Assembly: GCF_036492835.1 (NCBI RefSeq)
Contig: NZ_AP025314.1
Coordinates: 3,824,010-3,888,009, forward strand
Source of the DNA: Fulvitalea axinellae
Lineage (GTDB): Bacteria; Bacteroidota; Bacteroidia; Cytophagales; Cyclobacteriaceae
Direction: 5' to 3'
Length of the DNA: 64,000 nucleotides
Below are positions 17,213 to 25,837 of the stretch, piece after piece; the stretch's first letter is position 1; every line of letters starts with the position of its first letter. The position numbers were made by a program, and so were the translations under genes. The notes under the pieces are model-generated. The model did no database searches and had not been told where the DNA came from. It saw only the letters and a program-made list of their open reading frames with translations.

Positions 17213-18145
17213 ATGCGACTATACACAGATCTTAAGAAATATTTCGACCATGCCATCTTAGACAAAAAAATAACATTTGATGACTTTCATATTAACAAGT
17301 TCAAAGAATTCAACCACAGCCTTATCGGACGTTACGGCAAAGACATAGACATTCCGCACCGCAGGGATTTTTTCGCTCTTTCCATAACCATCACAGGAAA
17401 TATCACCACAAAAAACGTGGGAAACAATTCAATCCCTCCAAAAGCTAACAGGGTTATCGCAATATCCCCATACCAGATTTTTTCAATAAAAAAACCGACG
17501 CAAGAAGCTATTAACTCTCTGAATGCAGTAAGGAACGGATTTACAGTGGCTTTTAAGAACACCTTTTACCCAGTAGCTTCCCAAACACCCGAGCTCCAAA
17601 CACTTTTCCCTTTTTTCAAAATGCATACGGCCTCGCATTACTCGCTAAACAACGCCGATCTCGACGAGGTCAGAACCGTTCTGGAAAAAATGCACAAACA
17701 GTCGCAATGTAGGGAAGCATACTCAAGGGAACTTACCCAAGCACTCTTAATGCAATTGTTATATTTGATCAAAAAAGCCATCGTAGACAAGTGCGAGGAA
17801 GCGCACCAAAACAGGTATTACGAAATCACCTCACAGTTCGAGGATTGTATCAGTAAAAACAGAAACGACTACTTTTCCATAGGCGAGTACGCCCAAAGGT
17901 TGAATATCAGTCCAATTTATCTCAGCGAATGCGTAAAAAATGCCACGGGAAGAACCGCCAAACAAATAGTCAACGATTACAAAATACAGCACGCCCAAGC
18001 CGAGCTTTTGCAAAGCAATAAACCCATAGCCCAAATATCCGACGAAATAGGCTTTGCCCAAGTTTCCACGTTTATCCACTTCTTCAAAAGGGAGGTGGGT
18101 ATGACTCCTTCGGCGTATCGCAAACACTCGAAATCCAACTTATGA
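17213..18145 (+). CDS. AraC-family transcriptional regulator
   Basis: A 310-residue regulator with an N-terminal cupin-like sensing region (about 1-190) and a C-terminal AraC HTH pair (about 205-305). The second helix-turn-helix signature is I-A-Q-I-S-D-E-I-G-F-A-Q-V-S-T-F-I-H-F-F-K-R-E-V-G-M-T-P-S-A-Y-R. It is divergent from the repeat lipoprotein gene (263 bp between starts) and 103 bp upstream of a second AraC gene. It could control either neighbour; effector unknown. Confidence 0.9.
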   Translation: MRLYTDLKKYFDHAILDKKITFDDFHINKFKEFNHSLIGRYGKDIDIPHRRDFFALSITITGNITTKNVGNNSIPPKANRVIAISPYQIFSIKKPTQEAINSLNAVRNGFTVAFKNTFYPVASQTPELQTLFPFFKMHTASHYSLNNADLDEVRTVLEKMHKQSQCREAYSRELTQALLMQLLYLIKKAIVDKCEEAHQNRYYEITSQFEDCISKNRNDYFSIGEYAQRLNISPIYLSECVKNATGRTAKQIVNDYKIQHAQAELLQSNKPIAQISDEIGFAQVSTFIHFFKREVGMTPSAYRKHSKSNL

Positions 18146-18248
18146 GCTTTCAGCAAAAAACTTTGACGAAACAGAAAAGAACCCGAAGTTTTCCGCCAAA
18201 CCCCCGCCCCATTTTCACGTATTGACATTGGATACAATACCCTATTTT

Positions 18249-19145
18249 ATGTCACTGAAAGCCGTAAGCACTCATTTTTATCCGTTTCCGGACGGAAAAG
18301 ACTTCATCCTAAGCGAATTCAACCTTGAAAAGGCCTGTGTAGTCAACGAGTCATTGGACAAACACCTTTTTCATATCGTATGGATCCGGGAAGGTTCCGC
18401 CCGTTACAGTGTGGATTTCCGCTCTTTCGAAGTGGGCGACGAAACGGTTTTCTTCCTGAATCCCGGACAGGTGTTTTCCGTAGAATCCGAGAAAGTGAAG
18501 ACCGGTTACCTGATCAGCTTCTCGCCGGATTTTCATTGCGTGGACACCCACAGCAAGTCCATTTCCTGCAACGGACTGCTTTTCCGCAATATCTATGAGC
18601 TTCCGTATATCCGCCCAAACGCAAAATCGTCTGAGACCTTTTCACGCATAGTCAAGGATATGAAAGAGGAAATAGGCGATAGGCAGGAAGCTTACGGCGA
18701 TATGCTGAAATCCTATCTGCGTCAATTTTTGGTTGTGGCTACACGTTTAAAAAAGACGGCGGAACAAGGGAATTCCAGCCCCGAGGAAGAGAGTGAACAC
18801 GTACTGGCCCGTAAATTCAGCGAATTGGTGGAAAAACACTTCCGTCAAGCCCACTCCGTAGCCGAATACGCCGACATGCTCGACATTGCACCCAAAACGC
18901 TAAGCAAAAAACTGGCATTGCTAGGCAAAAAAAGCCCTTTAGCGCTGATTCGCGAGCGAATTATTCTGGAGTCAAAACGCATGTTTGTTTATACTGATAT
19001 GTCCGTAAAGGAAATCGCCTATGACTTGGGTTTTCAGGACCCGGCTTATTTCACCCGTTTTTTCCGCAAAGCCGAAGGCAAAAGCCCGCAAGAGTTCAAA
19101 AAACTTATGCCTCTGCATGTAGGCGCAAACTACGCCAAACCCTGA
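18249..19145 (+). CDS. AraC-family transcriptional regulator
   Basis: A 298-residue regulator. The frame opens at a TTG at 18222, but the ATG at 18249 (M-S-L-K-A-V-S-T-H-F-Y) is the natural start. N-terminal cupin-type domain (H-I-V-W-I-R-E-G-S-A-R-Y-S-V-D-F) and C-terminal AraC HTH domain (M-S-V-K-E-I-A-Y-D-L-G-F-Q-D-P-A-Y-F-T-R-F-F-R-K). Similar pairs of an AraC gene with AhpD-like and isochorismatase-like genes occur widely in Bacteroidota, so it probably regulates 19339-20772 (inference). Confidence 0.9.
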   Translation: MSLKAVSTHFYPFPDGKDFILSEFNLEKACVVNESLDKHLFHIVWIREGSARYSVDFRSFEVGDETVFFLNPGQVFSVESEKVKTGYLISFSPDFHCVDTHSKSISCNGLLFRNIYELPYIRPNAKSSETFSRIVKDMKEEIGDRQEAYGDMLKSYLRQFLVVATRLKKTAEQGNSSPEEESEHVLARKFSELVEKHFRQAHSVAEYADMLDIAPKTLSKKLALLGKKSPLALIRERIILESKRMFVYTDMSVKEIAYDLGFQDPAYFTRFFRKAEGKSPQEFKKLMPLHVGANYAKP

Positions 19146-19275
19146 GCGGGTGATTCCCCTGTAAAAACACATCACCCTTCTAAAACAAACCGTCGCTTTT
19201 CCAATTTTTCAAACCTCTTCGCCCCTATTTTTTTACGCTGAGGAAAAATGTACAAGCCACGGGAACTTCTGTCCA

Positions 19276-19306
19276 TTTAGTCCGGGCTACCACCACCCTA
19301 CCTTTG
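19276..19306 (+). promoter_or_regulatory. Bacteroidota-type promoter for the AhpD-like gene
   Basis: TACCTTTG at 19299-19306 matches the TAnnTTTG -7 element, with a weak -33 match (TTTA at 19276-19279) at the right spacing. The start codon is 33 bp downstream. Confidence 0.5.
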
Positions 19307-19338
19307 TATCATATCAAAAACGAAAAAAGAACAACGAT

Positions 19339-19881
19339 ATGAAAGAGCAAAGAATCACCTCCGTAGAAAAGGCCAACGCACAAGGCGAAACTCTCGAACT
19401 GCTGAACGCCGTGGAAAGCAAACTCGGCTTTATCCCGAACTTGGTAAAAGTGATGGCCAACACCCCTCCGGTACTGAAAGCCTATCTCTCGTTAAGCGAA
19501 TTGGCCGGCGAAGGCAACTTCAGCGCCGCTTTCCGTGAAAAATTGGCTTTGGTCATCGCCGAAGCCAACGGTTGCGATTACTGCCTGTCAGCCCATACAG
19601 CCATCTCGAAAATGCACAAAATAGATGACAGCGCCATTCTCGCCGCCCGCCAAGCCCATTCGCATGACGCGAAGGAGGAAGCCGGATTGGCTTTCGCCAA
19701 AAACCTAACCCTGAACCGTGGCGTGGTAGACGAAGACGAATTCCAAGACCTCCTCGACGCCGGCTACACTCAAGCCGAAGCTCTGGAAATCGTCTTCCAT
19801 GTGGTCTTCAATACTTTAACGAATTACGTGAATCATATAGCGGACACAAAAATTGATTTTCCCGTTGCCGCTAAACTCTGA
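19339..19881 (+). CDS. AhpD-like / carboxymuconolactone decarboxylase family protein
   Basis: A 180-residue all-helical protein with the catalytic motif C-D-Y-C-L-S-A-H (C79, C82, H86) inside E-K-L-A-L-V-I-A-E-A-N-G, as in AhpD-type peroxidase-related enzymes. The family reduces hydroperoxides through the CxxC pair with a lipoyl or thiol partner; a true decarboxylase role is unlikely. It heads a probable two-gene unit with the secreted hydrolase at 20041 (160 bp gap), downstream of an AraC regulator. The set looks like a stress or xenobiotic response (inference). Confidence 0.88.
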   Translation: MKEQRITSVEKANAQGETLELLNAVESKLGFIPNLVKVMANTPPVLKAYLSLSELAGEGNFSAAFREKLALVIAEANGCDYCLSAHTAISKMHKIDDSAILAARQAHSHDAKEEAGLAFAKNLTLNRGVVDEDEFQDLLDAGYTQAEALEIVFHVVFNTLTNYVNHIADTKIDFPVAAKL

Positions 19882-20040
19882 TTTCACGACAAGCAACTGC
19901 ATAAGTATCCATACCACATCCAGTATCCGGGCGGAAGCGATGGCCGTAATACGGTTCTTTGACAGTCCTTCCGAAACGGTCAGCGCATGACGTCCGGGTA
20001 CCTTACACACCCTTTGACCAAATTCAAACCGCATAATAAA

Positions 20041-20772
20041 ATGAAAAAGCATATCCTTTCCCTAATCGCCATGGTTTTCTTAGCCGGACAGGCCTTCGCC
20101 CAATTGCCCGATCCCGGATTTACGGTAGATGAGCACACGGCAATAGTGATCACCGATCCGCAAAACGATTTCCTAAGTCCGAATGGCGTGACCTGGGGAG
20201 TGGTGGGCAAAAGCGTGGAAGAAAACAACACCGTGGAAAATATCGAAACGCTTTTCGAATTGGGCCAAAAAGCTGATTTGCCCGTATTCGTATCACCGCA
20301 TTATTATTACGCCCATGACCATAAATGGGAATTTGAAGGCGCTTTGGAAGCTCTGATGCACAAAATCGGTATGTTTGACCGCAAAGGGCCCTTGACTACG
20401 GAAAACTTCGAAGGTTCCGGCGCCGATTGGTTGGAACGTTACAAAAAGCACATCAACAACGGCAAAGCGGTAGTCACAAGCCCACATAAAGTATACGGCC
20501 CAGAAACAAACGACTTGGTTTTACAGCTTCGCAAAAGGGGAATCAATAAGGTGATACTGGGTGGTATGTCCGCCAATCTCTGTACTGAATCGCATTTGCG
20601 GGAACTGGTGGAACAAGGATTCGAAGTGGCCGTGGTAAAAGACGCCACCGCAGCGGCCGTCATCCCTGGAAAGATCGACGGATACCAAGCCGCTTTGGTC
20701 AATTTCCGCATGATCGCCAGCCATGTTTTTACCACCAAAGAGTTAGAAAAAGCCATTGGCGCTTCGAAATAA
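20041..20772 (+). CDS. secreted isochorismatase-fold cysteine hydrolase
   Basis: A 243-residue protein with a signal peptide ending G-Q-A-F-A-Q, so periplasmic, which is unusual because most of this superfamily is cytoplasmic. The start is the ATG at 20041; the open frame begins 18 codons upstream, but the signal peptide defines the start. The catalytic triad is visible: D39 in I-T-D-P-Q-N-D-F, K150 in S-P-H-K-V-Y-G and C181 in S-A-N-L-C-T-E-S-H-L-R. The family hydrolyses amides or isochorismate; the exact substrate is unknown. It follows the AhpD-like gene and ends at a strong terminator. Confidence 0.88.
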   Translation: MKKHILSLIAMVFLAGQAFAQLPDPGFTVDEHTAIVITDPQNDFLSPNGVTWGVVGKSVEENNTVENIETLFELGQKADLPVFVSPHYYYAHDHKWEFEGALEALMHKIGMFDRKGPLTTENFEGSGADWLERYKKHINNGKAVVTSPHKVYGPETNDLVLQLRKRGINKVILGGMSANLCTESHLRELVEQGFEVAVVKDATAAAVIPGKIDGYQAALVNFRMIASHVFTTKELEKAIGASK

Positions 20773-20785
20773 ACCAGAAAGTTTT

Positions 20786-20840
20786 AAACCCGAATCCGGA
20801 CTGTAAGAAATGACACAGTCCAGTTTCGGGTTTATTTTTG
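20786..20840 (+). terminator. terminator of the isochorismatase-like gene
   Basis: A long two-part stem, AAACCCGAA (20786-20794) with TTCGGGTTT (20825-20833) and inner GGACTGT (20798-20804) with ACAGTCC (20815-20821), is followed by ATTTTTG. Confidence 0.85.
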
Positions 20841-20938
20841 TATTACCAAAAAATACGGTGACACATAAAAAAACGAACCGCACCCTAAGGCACGGTCCAT
20901 CTACTCGATCATCTGTCAATATTGCAAAACGGAAAATA

Positions 20939-20959
20939 GCCCGAAGACATCGGCCGGGC
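20939..20959 (-). terminator. possible terminator of the GH2 gene
   Basis: On the minus strand GCCCG/CGGGC (20955-20959 with 20939-20943) is followed by TATTTT, 24 bp after the GH2 stop. The stem is short. Confidence 0.4.
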
Positions 20960-20982
20960 ATTTCCGCTTATTCCCTTTTGGC

Positions 20983-23439
20983 TTATAAGCCCTGTACATC
21001 GCCCAACTTCACGAAAGCGCTCTCGAGACCTTCGCTGTCAACGCCCACTACGGATACTCCGCCTTTAAGACGAACCTTGATCTCTGCCATGCCGTTGCGG
21101 AACTGCACTTTGCTTGAACCGTTGGCCGTTCCTTGGTTTTTGATCAATTCACCGGCACCAGCCACGTTAAAGCGAACAAACTTTTTGTAGTCCAAACATT
21201 TCAGGCCTTTGGCATCGTAAGCATATACCTTTACAGTGGCCACGTCGCCCTTGATTTCTTTTACCGACATCTCCATTCTGGTGGCTTTGCCCCATTGCTC
21301 TGTCTGGTATTCGAAATCATATTCGTCCACTACTGTTGTCTTTCCTTTTGTGGCTACGGCCTTGATGTGGTTTTTGCCGTCTTTGAACGCTACTTTCCAG
21401 CGCAAACCGGCGGCAGGAAAGTTCTGGCTGTCACGTTTTTTCTTACCCAAAGAGACTCCATTCAGGAATAATTCGACTTCAGTACAATTCGAGTAAATCT
21501 TCACCAAACGCTTCTCGCCTTTGGCTCCCCAACGGGTTTCCCAGCTGTGGCCGTAGATGCGTACCATCGGCTTTTCCGTCCAATATGATTGGAACACGTA
21601 GTAGCCTTCTTTCTTGGTGAAATCACGCTCCAACACACCTTTCTGGTTCACGTAAGGCACAGGATTGTCCGGACGCAAAGGTGTAGAGAAATCCTTGAAA
21701 ACCCACTGGGCGGTACCCGTGAGCCAAGGCATAGTCTCCTGCTCTTTAAGGTGCCAGTCGAATACGTTACAGATATAGGTTTCGCTCCAATCGCCGTCTT
21801 TTGAGGCGCGGGCTTTACCGCCTGTCAATTTGAAGTCGCCGTCACGCTCGTCGGCCTCACCGCCTACGATGTTCTCCAGACCGTCGTCCGGATTCTCGGA
21901 ATGGCGTCCGGCATGGGCGCTTCCGCCCCACTCCACATGGATAAATCGATCGACTTTCTCCATCTCCATTCTCGACACTTTCTTGTAGTCGGTGAACTTA
22001 CCGCGGTACCAGCCGGCCCAAATAGACGGCGAATACACGTCCACGATATCTGCGCAGAAAGAACAGCGGCGAATGGCAGTCTTACGGGTGTTATCCGTCT
22101 CATGCGACAAGTCGTGTAATTCTTTCATAAAGGCGCGGATCTTCGTCTTGTCGAATTCCTCGAAGTCACCGGACCAGTCGTTCTCGTTACCCAACCCCCA
22201 GATAATCACCGAAGGGTGGTTATAGTGCTGGTTGATCATGTTCACGAGCATTTCTTTAGCCTGTTTCTGATAAGCCGGGCCTCCCAAGCCTCCGCGACAC
22301 CAAGGAATTTCTTCCCAAACAAGAATACCCAAAGAATCGCAAAGCTCAAGCACATAGCGCGACTGCTGATAGTGGCCCAAACGCAAGAAGTTTACGCCCA
22401 TTTCCTTCATCAAAACCATCTCGGTGCGAACCTGCTCGTCGGTCATGGCTTGGCCTACGCCGGCGTGGTCTTCGTGACGGTGCGTACCTCTAAGCAAAAG
22501 GCGCTTGCCGTTCAGGGTAAACGGTCCTTTTTTCTCGAATTCGAAATAACGGAAACCGAAACTTTCCTTAACCTCGTGCTTGCCTTTGGCACTTTCCAAA
22601 GTCACTTTGCAAGTATAAAGCACCGGGCTGTCCGGCGACCAGAGTTGCGGTTTGGAAATCGTAAACTCGATAGGATTGTCGCCCGTAGCGTAATCCAGTT
22701 TGCGAGTAGCGACAGTTTTTCCTTTTGGATCCAAAACCCTAACCGACAGGCTGATTTTGTCGTTCAGGTTTTCCGGATTATAAACTTTAGGCTTTACGCT
22801 AACGGTAGCTTTACGCTTTTTGCTGTCGAATTCGGTAGCCACGTGAACCCGCTCCAATGAAATGGCCGGCACATACACCAAGTTCAAATGACGGTAAATA
22901 CCGCCGTAGACGTTGAAGTCGCTCATATCCGAAGGGATCATTTCCAGATCCCGGGTATTATCGGCACAGATAGCTACTGGATATTGACCTTTGAAACGCC
23001 CTTTATAAAGCGGATTAGCGCTAAAGTTCTCCATGGCTTCCGTTACGTCAAAGGTAAACTCGTCGTAACCGCCTATGTGCGTCCCCACTTTTTGGTCGTA
23101 AACCCAAAGACTGGTTTTCTGTCCCGAACCTTCGAAGTGAAAAAGGGTGCGTCCGTCAGGATAAGGGTTTTCCAGCTTCAAACGCTGGCGATACCAGCCT
23201 TCGCCCTGATAAAACTTCACGTCCGGATCCACGGCGTCGTCCGCATTGAAGCAATGTGGCAGACTTACTTTCTCCCAAGGGAGCGTGGTCATTTTGGTGC
23301 GCCAAGCTTCCCAAATTCCTCCCATCTCGTGGCGGGTAAATTCCCAACCTTCCCCGATCCTGCGGGTTTGCCCTTGGCCGTTCGCCTGAAGACAGGCAAA
23401 CAGGACCAACAAGGCCGATAACATCCTTTTTCTATACAT
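20983..23439 (-). CDS. glycoside hydrolase family 2 (beta-galactosidase-like), secreted
   Basis: An 818-residue exported enzyme (signal peptide ending near L-Q-A-N-G-Q). Domain order is the GH2 one: sugar-binding jelly roll (about 25-195), Ig-like domain (about 195-300), TIM barrel (about 303-610), then C-terminal Ig-like domains. The acid/base is E419 in G-L-G-N-E-N, and the nucleophile is E503 in H-V-E-W-G-G. GH2 enzymes are retaining beta-galactosidases, glucuronidases or related; the exact sugar cannot be read from sequence alone. It is last in a minus-strand run with another glycosidase, a second GH2 and uronate catabolic genes. Confidence 0.9.
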   Translation of the reverse strand: MYRKRMLSALLVLFACLQANGQGQTRRIGEGWEFTRHEMGGIWEAWRTKMTTLPWEKVSLPHCFNADDAVDPDVKFYQGEGWYRQRLKLENPYPDGRTLFHFEGSGQKTSLWVYDQKVGTHIGGYDEFTFDVTEAMENFSANPLYKGRFKGQYPVAICADNTRDLEMIPSDMSDFNVYGGIYRHLNLVYVPAISLERVHVATEFDSKKRKATVSVKPKVYNPENLNDKISLSVRVLDPKGKTVATRKLDYATGDNPIEFTISKPQLWSPDSPVLYTCKVTLESAKGKHEVKESFGFRYFEFEKKGPFTLNGKRLLLRGTHRHEDHAGVGQAMTDEQVRTEMVLMKEMGVNFLRLGHYQQSRYVLELCDSLGILVWEEIPWCRGGLGGPAYQKQAKEMLVNMINQHYNHPSVIIWGLGNENDWSGDFEEFDKTKIRAFMKELHDLSHETDNTRKTAIRRCSFCADIVDVYSPSIWAGWYRGKFTDYKKVSRMEMEKVDRFIHVEWGGSAHAGRHSENPDDGLENIVGGEADERDGDFKLTGGKARASKDGDWSETYICNVFDWHLKEQETMPWLTGTAQWVFKDFSTPLRPDNPVPYVNQKGVLERDFTKKEGYYVFQSYWTEKPMVRIYGHSWETRWGAKGEKRLVKIYSNCTEVELFLNGVSLGKKKRDSQNFPAAGLRWKVAFKDGKNHIKAVATKGKTTVVDEYDFEYQTEQWGKATRMEMSVKEIKGDVATVKVYAYDAKGLKCLDYKKFVRFNVAGAGELIKNQGTANGSSKVQFRNGMAEIKVRLKGGVSVVGVDSEGLESAFVKLGDVQGL

Positions 23440-23543
23440 CTTCTTAAACGGTTTTAACGCTTCGTTCTTCTCAGCGAACCCGCCTCCCGGCGAGTCCGCC
23501 TATATTAAAATGTATGCGCCGGCCCTTACCCTTAGCCCTCCGG

Positions 23544-25493
23544 TCAGATGTTTCCGGATTCTTTGGCCAAGTCCTCAACCATGCGCACATACAGCATACT
23601 GCTCCAGCCAAATTCCGTCAGGCAACCCAAGGCGCTTTTGCGGGGTAATTGGCGTGGAGAAGTCTTCATCAACGGGTCGTAGAACTCGAAAATAGTTCCG
23701 TGCTCCATATACAGATCGGCCATATTTTCCACGGTTCGGGTGGCCCAAGCTTTGGCCAGATCGTCCGCCCCGTAATTCTTCAGACCGAGATAATTCATAT
23801 AGCTGTAGTTGATCCAAACGGGGCCGCGCCACATATTGGAACCGAAAGTGGCGTCGTCCAAGGCCACCGAAGGGCCCGGCAACGCGGTGAACCAAGTCGA
23901 GCTGTCGCCCAAAGCTTTCACCAATGGTTTAGCCCTTTCGGGAGTGGCCACTTTGGCGTACAATGGCAAGAAATTCGAAATCGCTTTCACCTTCAGGAAA
24001 GTTCCGTCCAGATAGCGATCCATGTAGAATCCCTGCGTTTCGTCCCACAGTTTTTCATTGATCAGCTTCACCATGCCGTCCCTTTTGGCCTTGATTTCCG
24101 AAGCCTCTTCGCTCTTGCCCAAGGCTTTGGCTATCTTCTCCAAATAAAGATAATCATTGGCCATAAAGCAGTTAAAGTCCACGGCGTCAAACGGCTTATG
24201 GCTTTTGTGGTGCTCGTCGAATCTGGGCGAATTGTCCATTCCGGACTCATTACCATCATACCATTCCAAGAGGCCGTTTTTGTTCTCGTCGCGATTGTCG
24301 CACATCCAGCGCAGGTAAGCCTTCAGCGGGCCGTAGCTATATTCCAAAAACTCCTTCGACTTGGTGGTCTCGTAAACATCCCAAACGGCCCAAGCCAATA
24401 CCGGTGGCTGGGTAATGTTTGATTTATTTTTCGGATTCATGGCATGCGACACGAAACCGTCCTCACGCTGGCAGGCCAATACCGATTTCAATGCGTCCAT
24501 AGCCCAATCGCCGTCGAAAAACTTCAGGCCCATTCCGTGAAAACCGCTGTCCCAAAGCCACATCTGGCGGTGTGGCGAACGGTCAGGCGATGTCCAAGTA
24601 AACGGGATCATACCTTGCGCCGTCTCGGTGTTGCCACGCATCATGCTGTAGGCTTTCAGGTATGTCTTGGCTACTTTGTTTGAAATACCTTTCGGTAATT
24701 CGGCATTCAGATAAGGCGCTACCCTAACGGCCACCAAACTGTCGAACTCAGGGCTGACGCTCGTGACCGGATTGTCATATCCGCCAAAGTGCAGGGACCA
24801 CGAAAAAGGCGCCGTCTGCATAGCCTCGCCGTCCAGCGATACCGGCCAGTCTATTCCGTCCGATTTCATTTTTACGGATTCGGCATCGAGCCTGAGATTC
24901 GAGACACTCTTCTCCCCGGCTATACGAAGCGTTTTTCCATCGATCCGGCTACTGCCCATATTGGCGTTGCGGAGTGTTACGGTCACGTTTTTCGCCTTGC
25001 CGTCGGTGGAGCGCACAGCCAAACGACCGGCGATATGTCTTTGGTCGGCGAAGGCTAACTCCAATCGCAACTCCACGCCTTGGCCACCCACGGTGGAACG
25101 GATAAGGCTTGAGCTGACAATCTCGTTTTTTTGATACTCGAATGCGCCAGTCTTGCTATGGCCCGGCAAGAACGACATCCGTTTCCCGTTCACTTCCAGC
25201 TCTACCCACAAAGGCCGGCGGGCCAGAATCTGCTCTTCGCTTAAGTTGGCCAAGTACGGGTCAAAATTGGCTAGACGAATGCCCAACCGGTCGGCCAAAG
25301 TAAAGCAGGAAAAAGGTTGGTCGTAATCGGTGGTTCCGTCGAGCCCGCTGAAAGTGAAGAGCTGTTTTCCGCCCCACACGTCAGGCAATGTCTCCGGCCA
25401 AGCCTGCGCGACCTTTTCCGTCTCGGCTTTCGGCTGACAAGCCAAGGCCGTGGCCCCCAACATTAATCCGTAAAAAATCTTCCTGATCTTCAT
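23544..25493 (-). CDS. (alpha/alpha)6-barrel glycosidase lipoprotein, GH63/GH37-like
   Basis: A 649-residue lipoprotein (A-L-A-C, Cys19). The ATG at 25493 is chosen because the signal peptide begins there; the open frame extends 31 codons further. The C-terminal two-thirds shows trehalase/GH63-type motifs: F-T-W-T-S-P-D-R-S-P-H-R-Q-M-W-L-W-D-S-G-F-H, G-N-E-S-G-M-D-N-S-P-R-F-D, and W-R-G-P-V-W-I-N-Y-S-Y-M-N-Y. Asp in W-D-S-G and a Glu late in the protein are candidate catalytic residues. Such enzymes cleave alpha-glycosides by inversion. The N-terminal 300 residues form a beta-rich domain. It lies between two GH2 genes and probably trims the same glycan; the substrate is unknown. Confidence 0.78.
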   Translation of the reverse strand: MKIRKIFYGLMLGATALACQPKAETEKVAQAWPETLPDVWGGKQLFTFSGLDGTTDYDQPFSCFTLADRLGIRLANFDPYLANLSEEQILARRPLWVELEVNGKRMSFLPGHSKTGAFEYQKNEIVSSSLIRSTVGGQGVELRLELAFADQRHIAGRLAVRSTDGKAKNVTVTLRNANMGSSRIDGKTLRIAGEKSVSNLRLDAESVKMKSDGIDWPVSLDGEAMQTAPFSWSLHFGGYDNPVTSVSPEFDSLVAVRVAPYLNAELPKGISNKVAKTYLKAYSMMRGNTETAQGMIPFTWTSPDRSPHRQMWLWDSGFHGMGLKFFDGDWAMDALKSVLACQREDGFVSHAMNPKNKSNITQPPVLAWAVWDVYETTKSKEFLEYSYGPLKAYLRWMCDNRDENKNGLLEWYDGNESGMDNSPRFDEHHKSHKPFDAVDFNCFMANDYLYLEKIAKALGKSEEASEIKAKRDGMVKLINEKLWDETQGFYMDRYLDGTFLKVKAISNFLPLYAKVATPERAKPLVKALGDSSTWFTALPGPSVALDDATFGSNMWRGPVWINYSYMNYLGLKNYGADDLAKAWATRTVENMADLYMEHGTIFEFYDPLMKTSPRQLPRKSALGCLTEFGWSSMLYVRMVEDLAKESGNI

Positions 25494-25837
25494 GCTTTCT
25501 AACTTTAGTGTTACGCTGTGTCTCTCAGGGTCCGGAGCTTTTCCCATTTCCTTCCCACAAATCCCGAAGCCGGAACCCTGTTCCAATACTCAGGATATCC
25601 GGGTCGGCGTGCAAATACCCTCGCCCTCTAAAACCACTCGCATAAAACTGATCATCTAATGACCTAAACCCGCCTTACAACTCAATATTTATTTGATTTA
25701 TTTTTTATTATTTCGAAATAAAATTTTATTTATTGATTAAAAAATAAGCATTAACAATATTTAATTCTGAACCCGTTTTTCATTAATGCCTTTATTGCTT
25801 TCGGCCCAAACCAAACGAATTAGGCTACGATCAACTG
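25494..25837. other. gap with AT-rich tract and palindrome
   Basis: 344 bp between two glycosidase genes. The half nearer the upstream GH2 gene is very AT-rich and contains a 14-bp perfect palindrome at 25708-25721 (TTATTTCGAAATAA). This could be an operator or promoter for the two downstream glycosidase genes on the minus strand. Confidence 0.4.
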
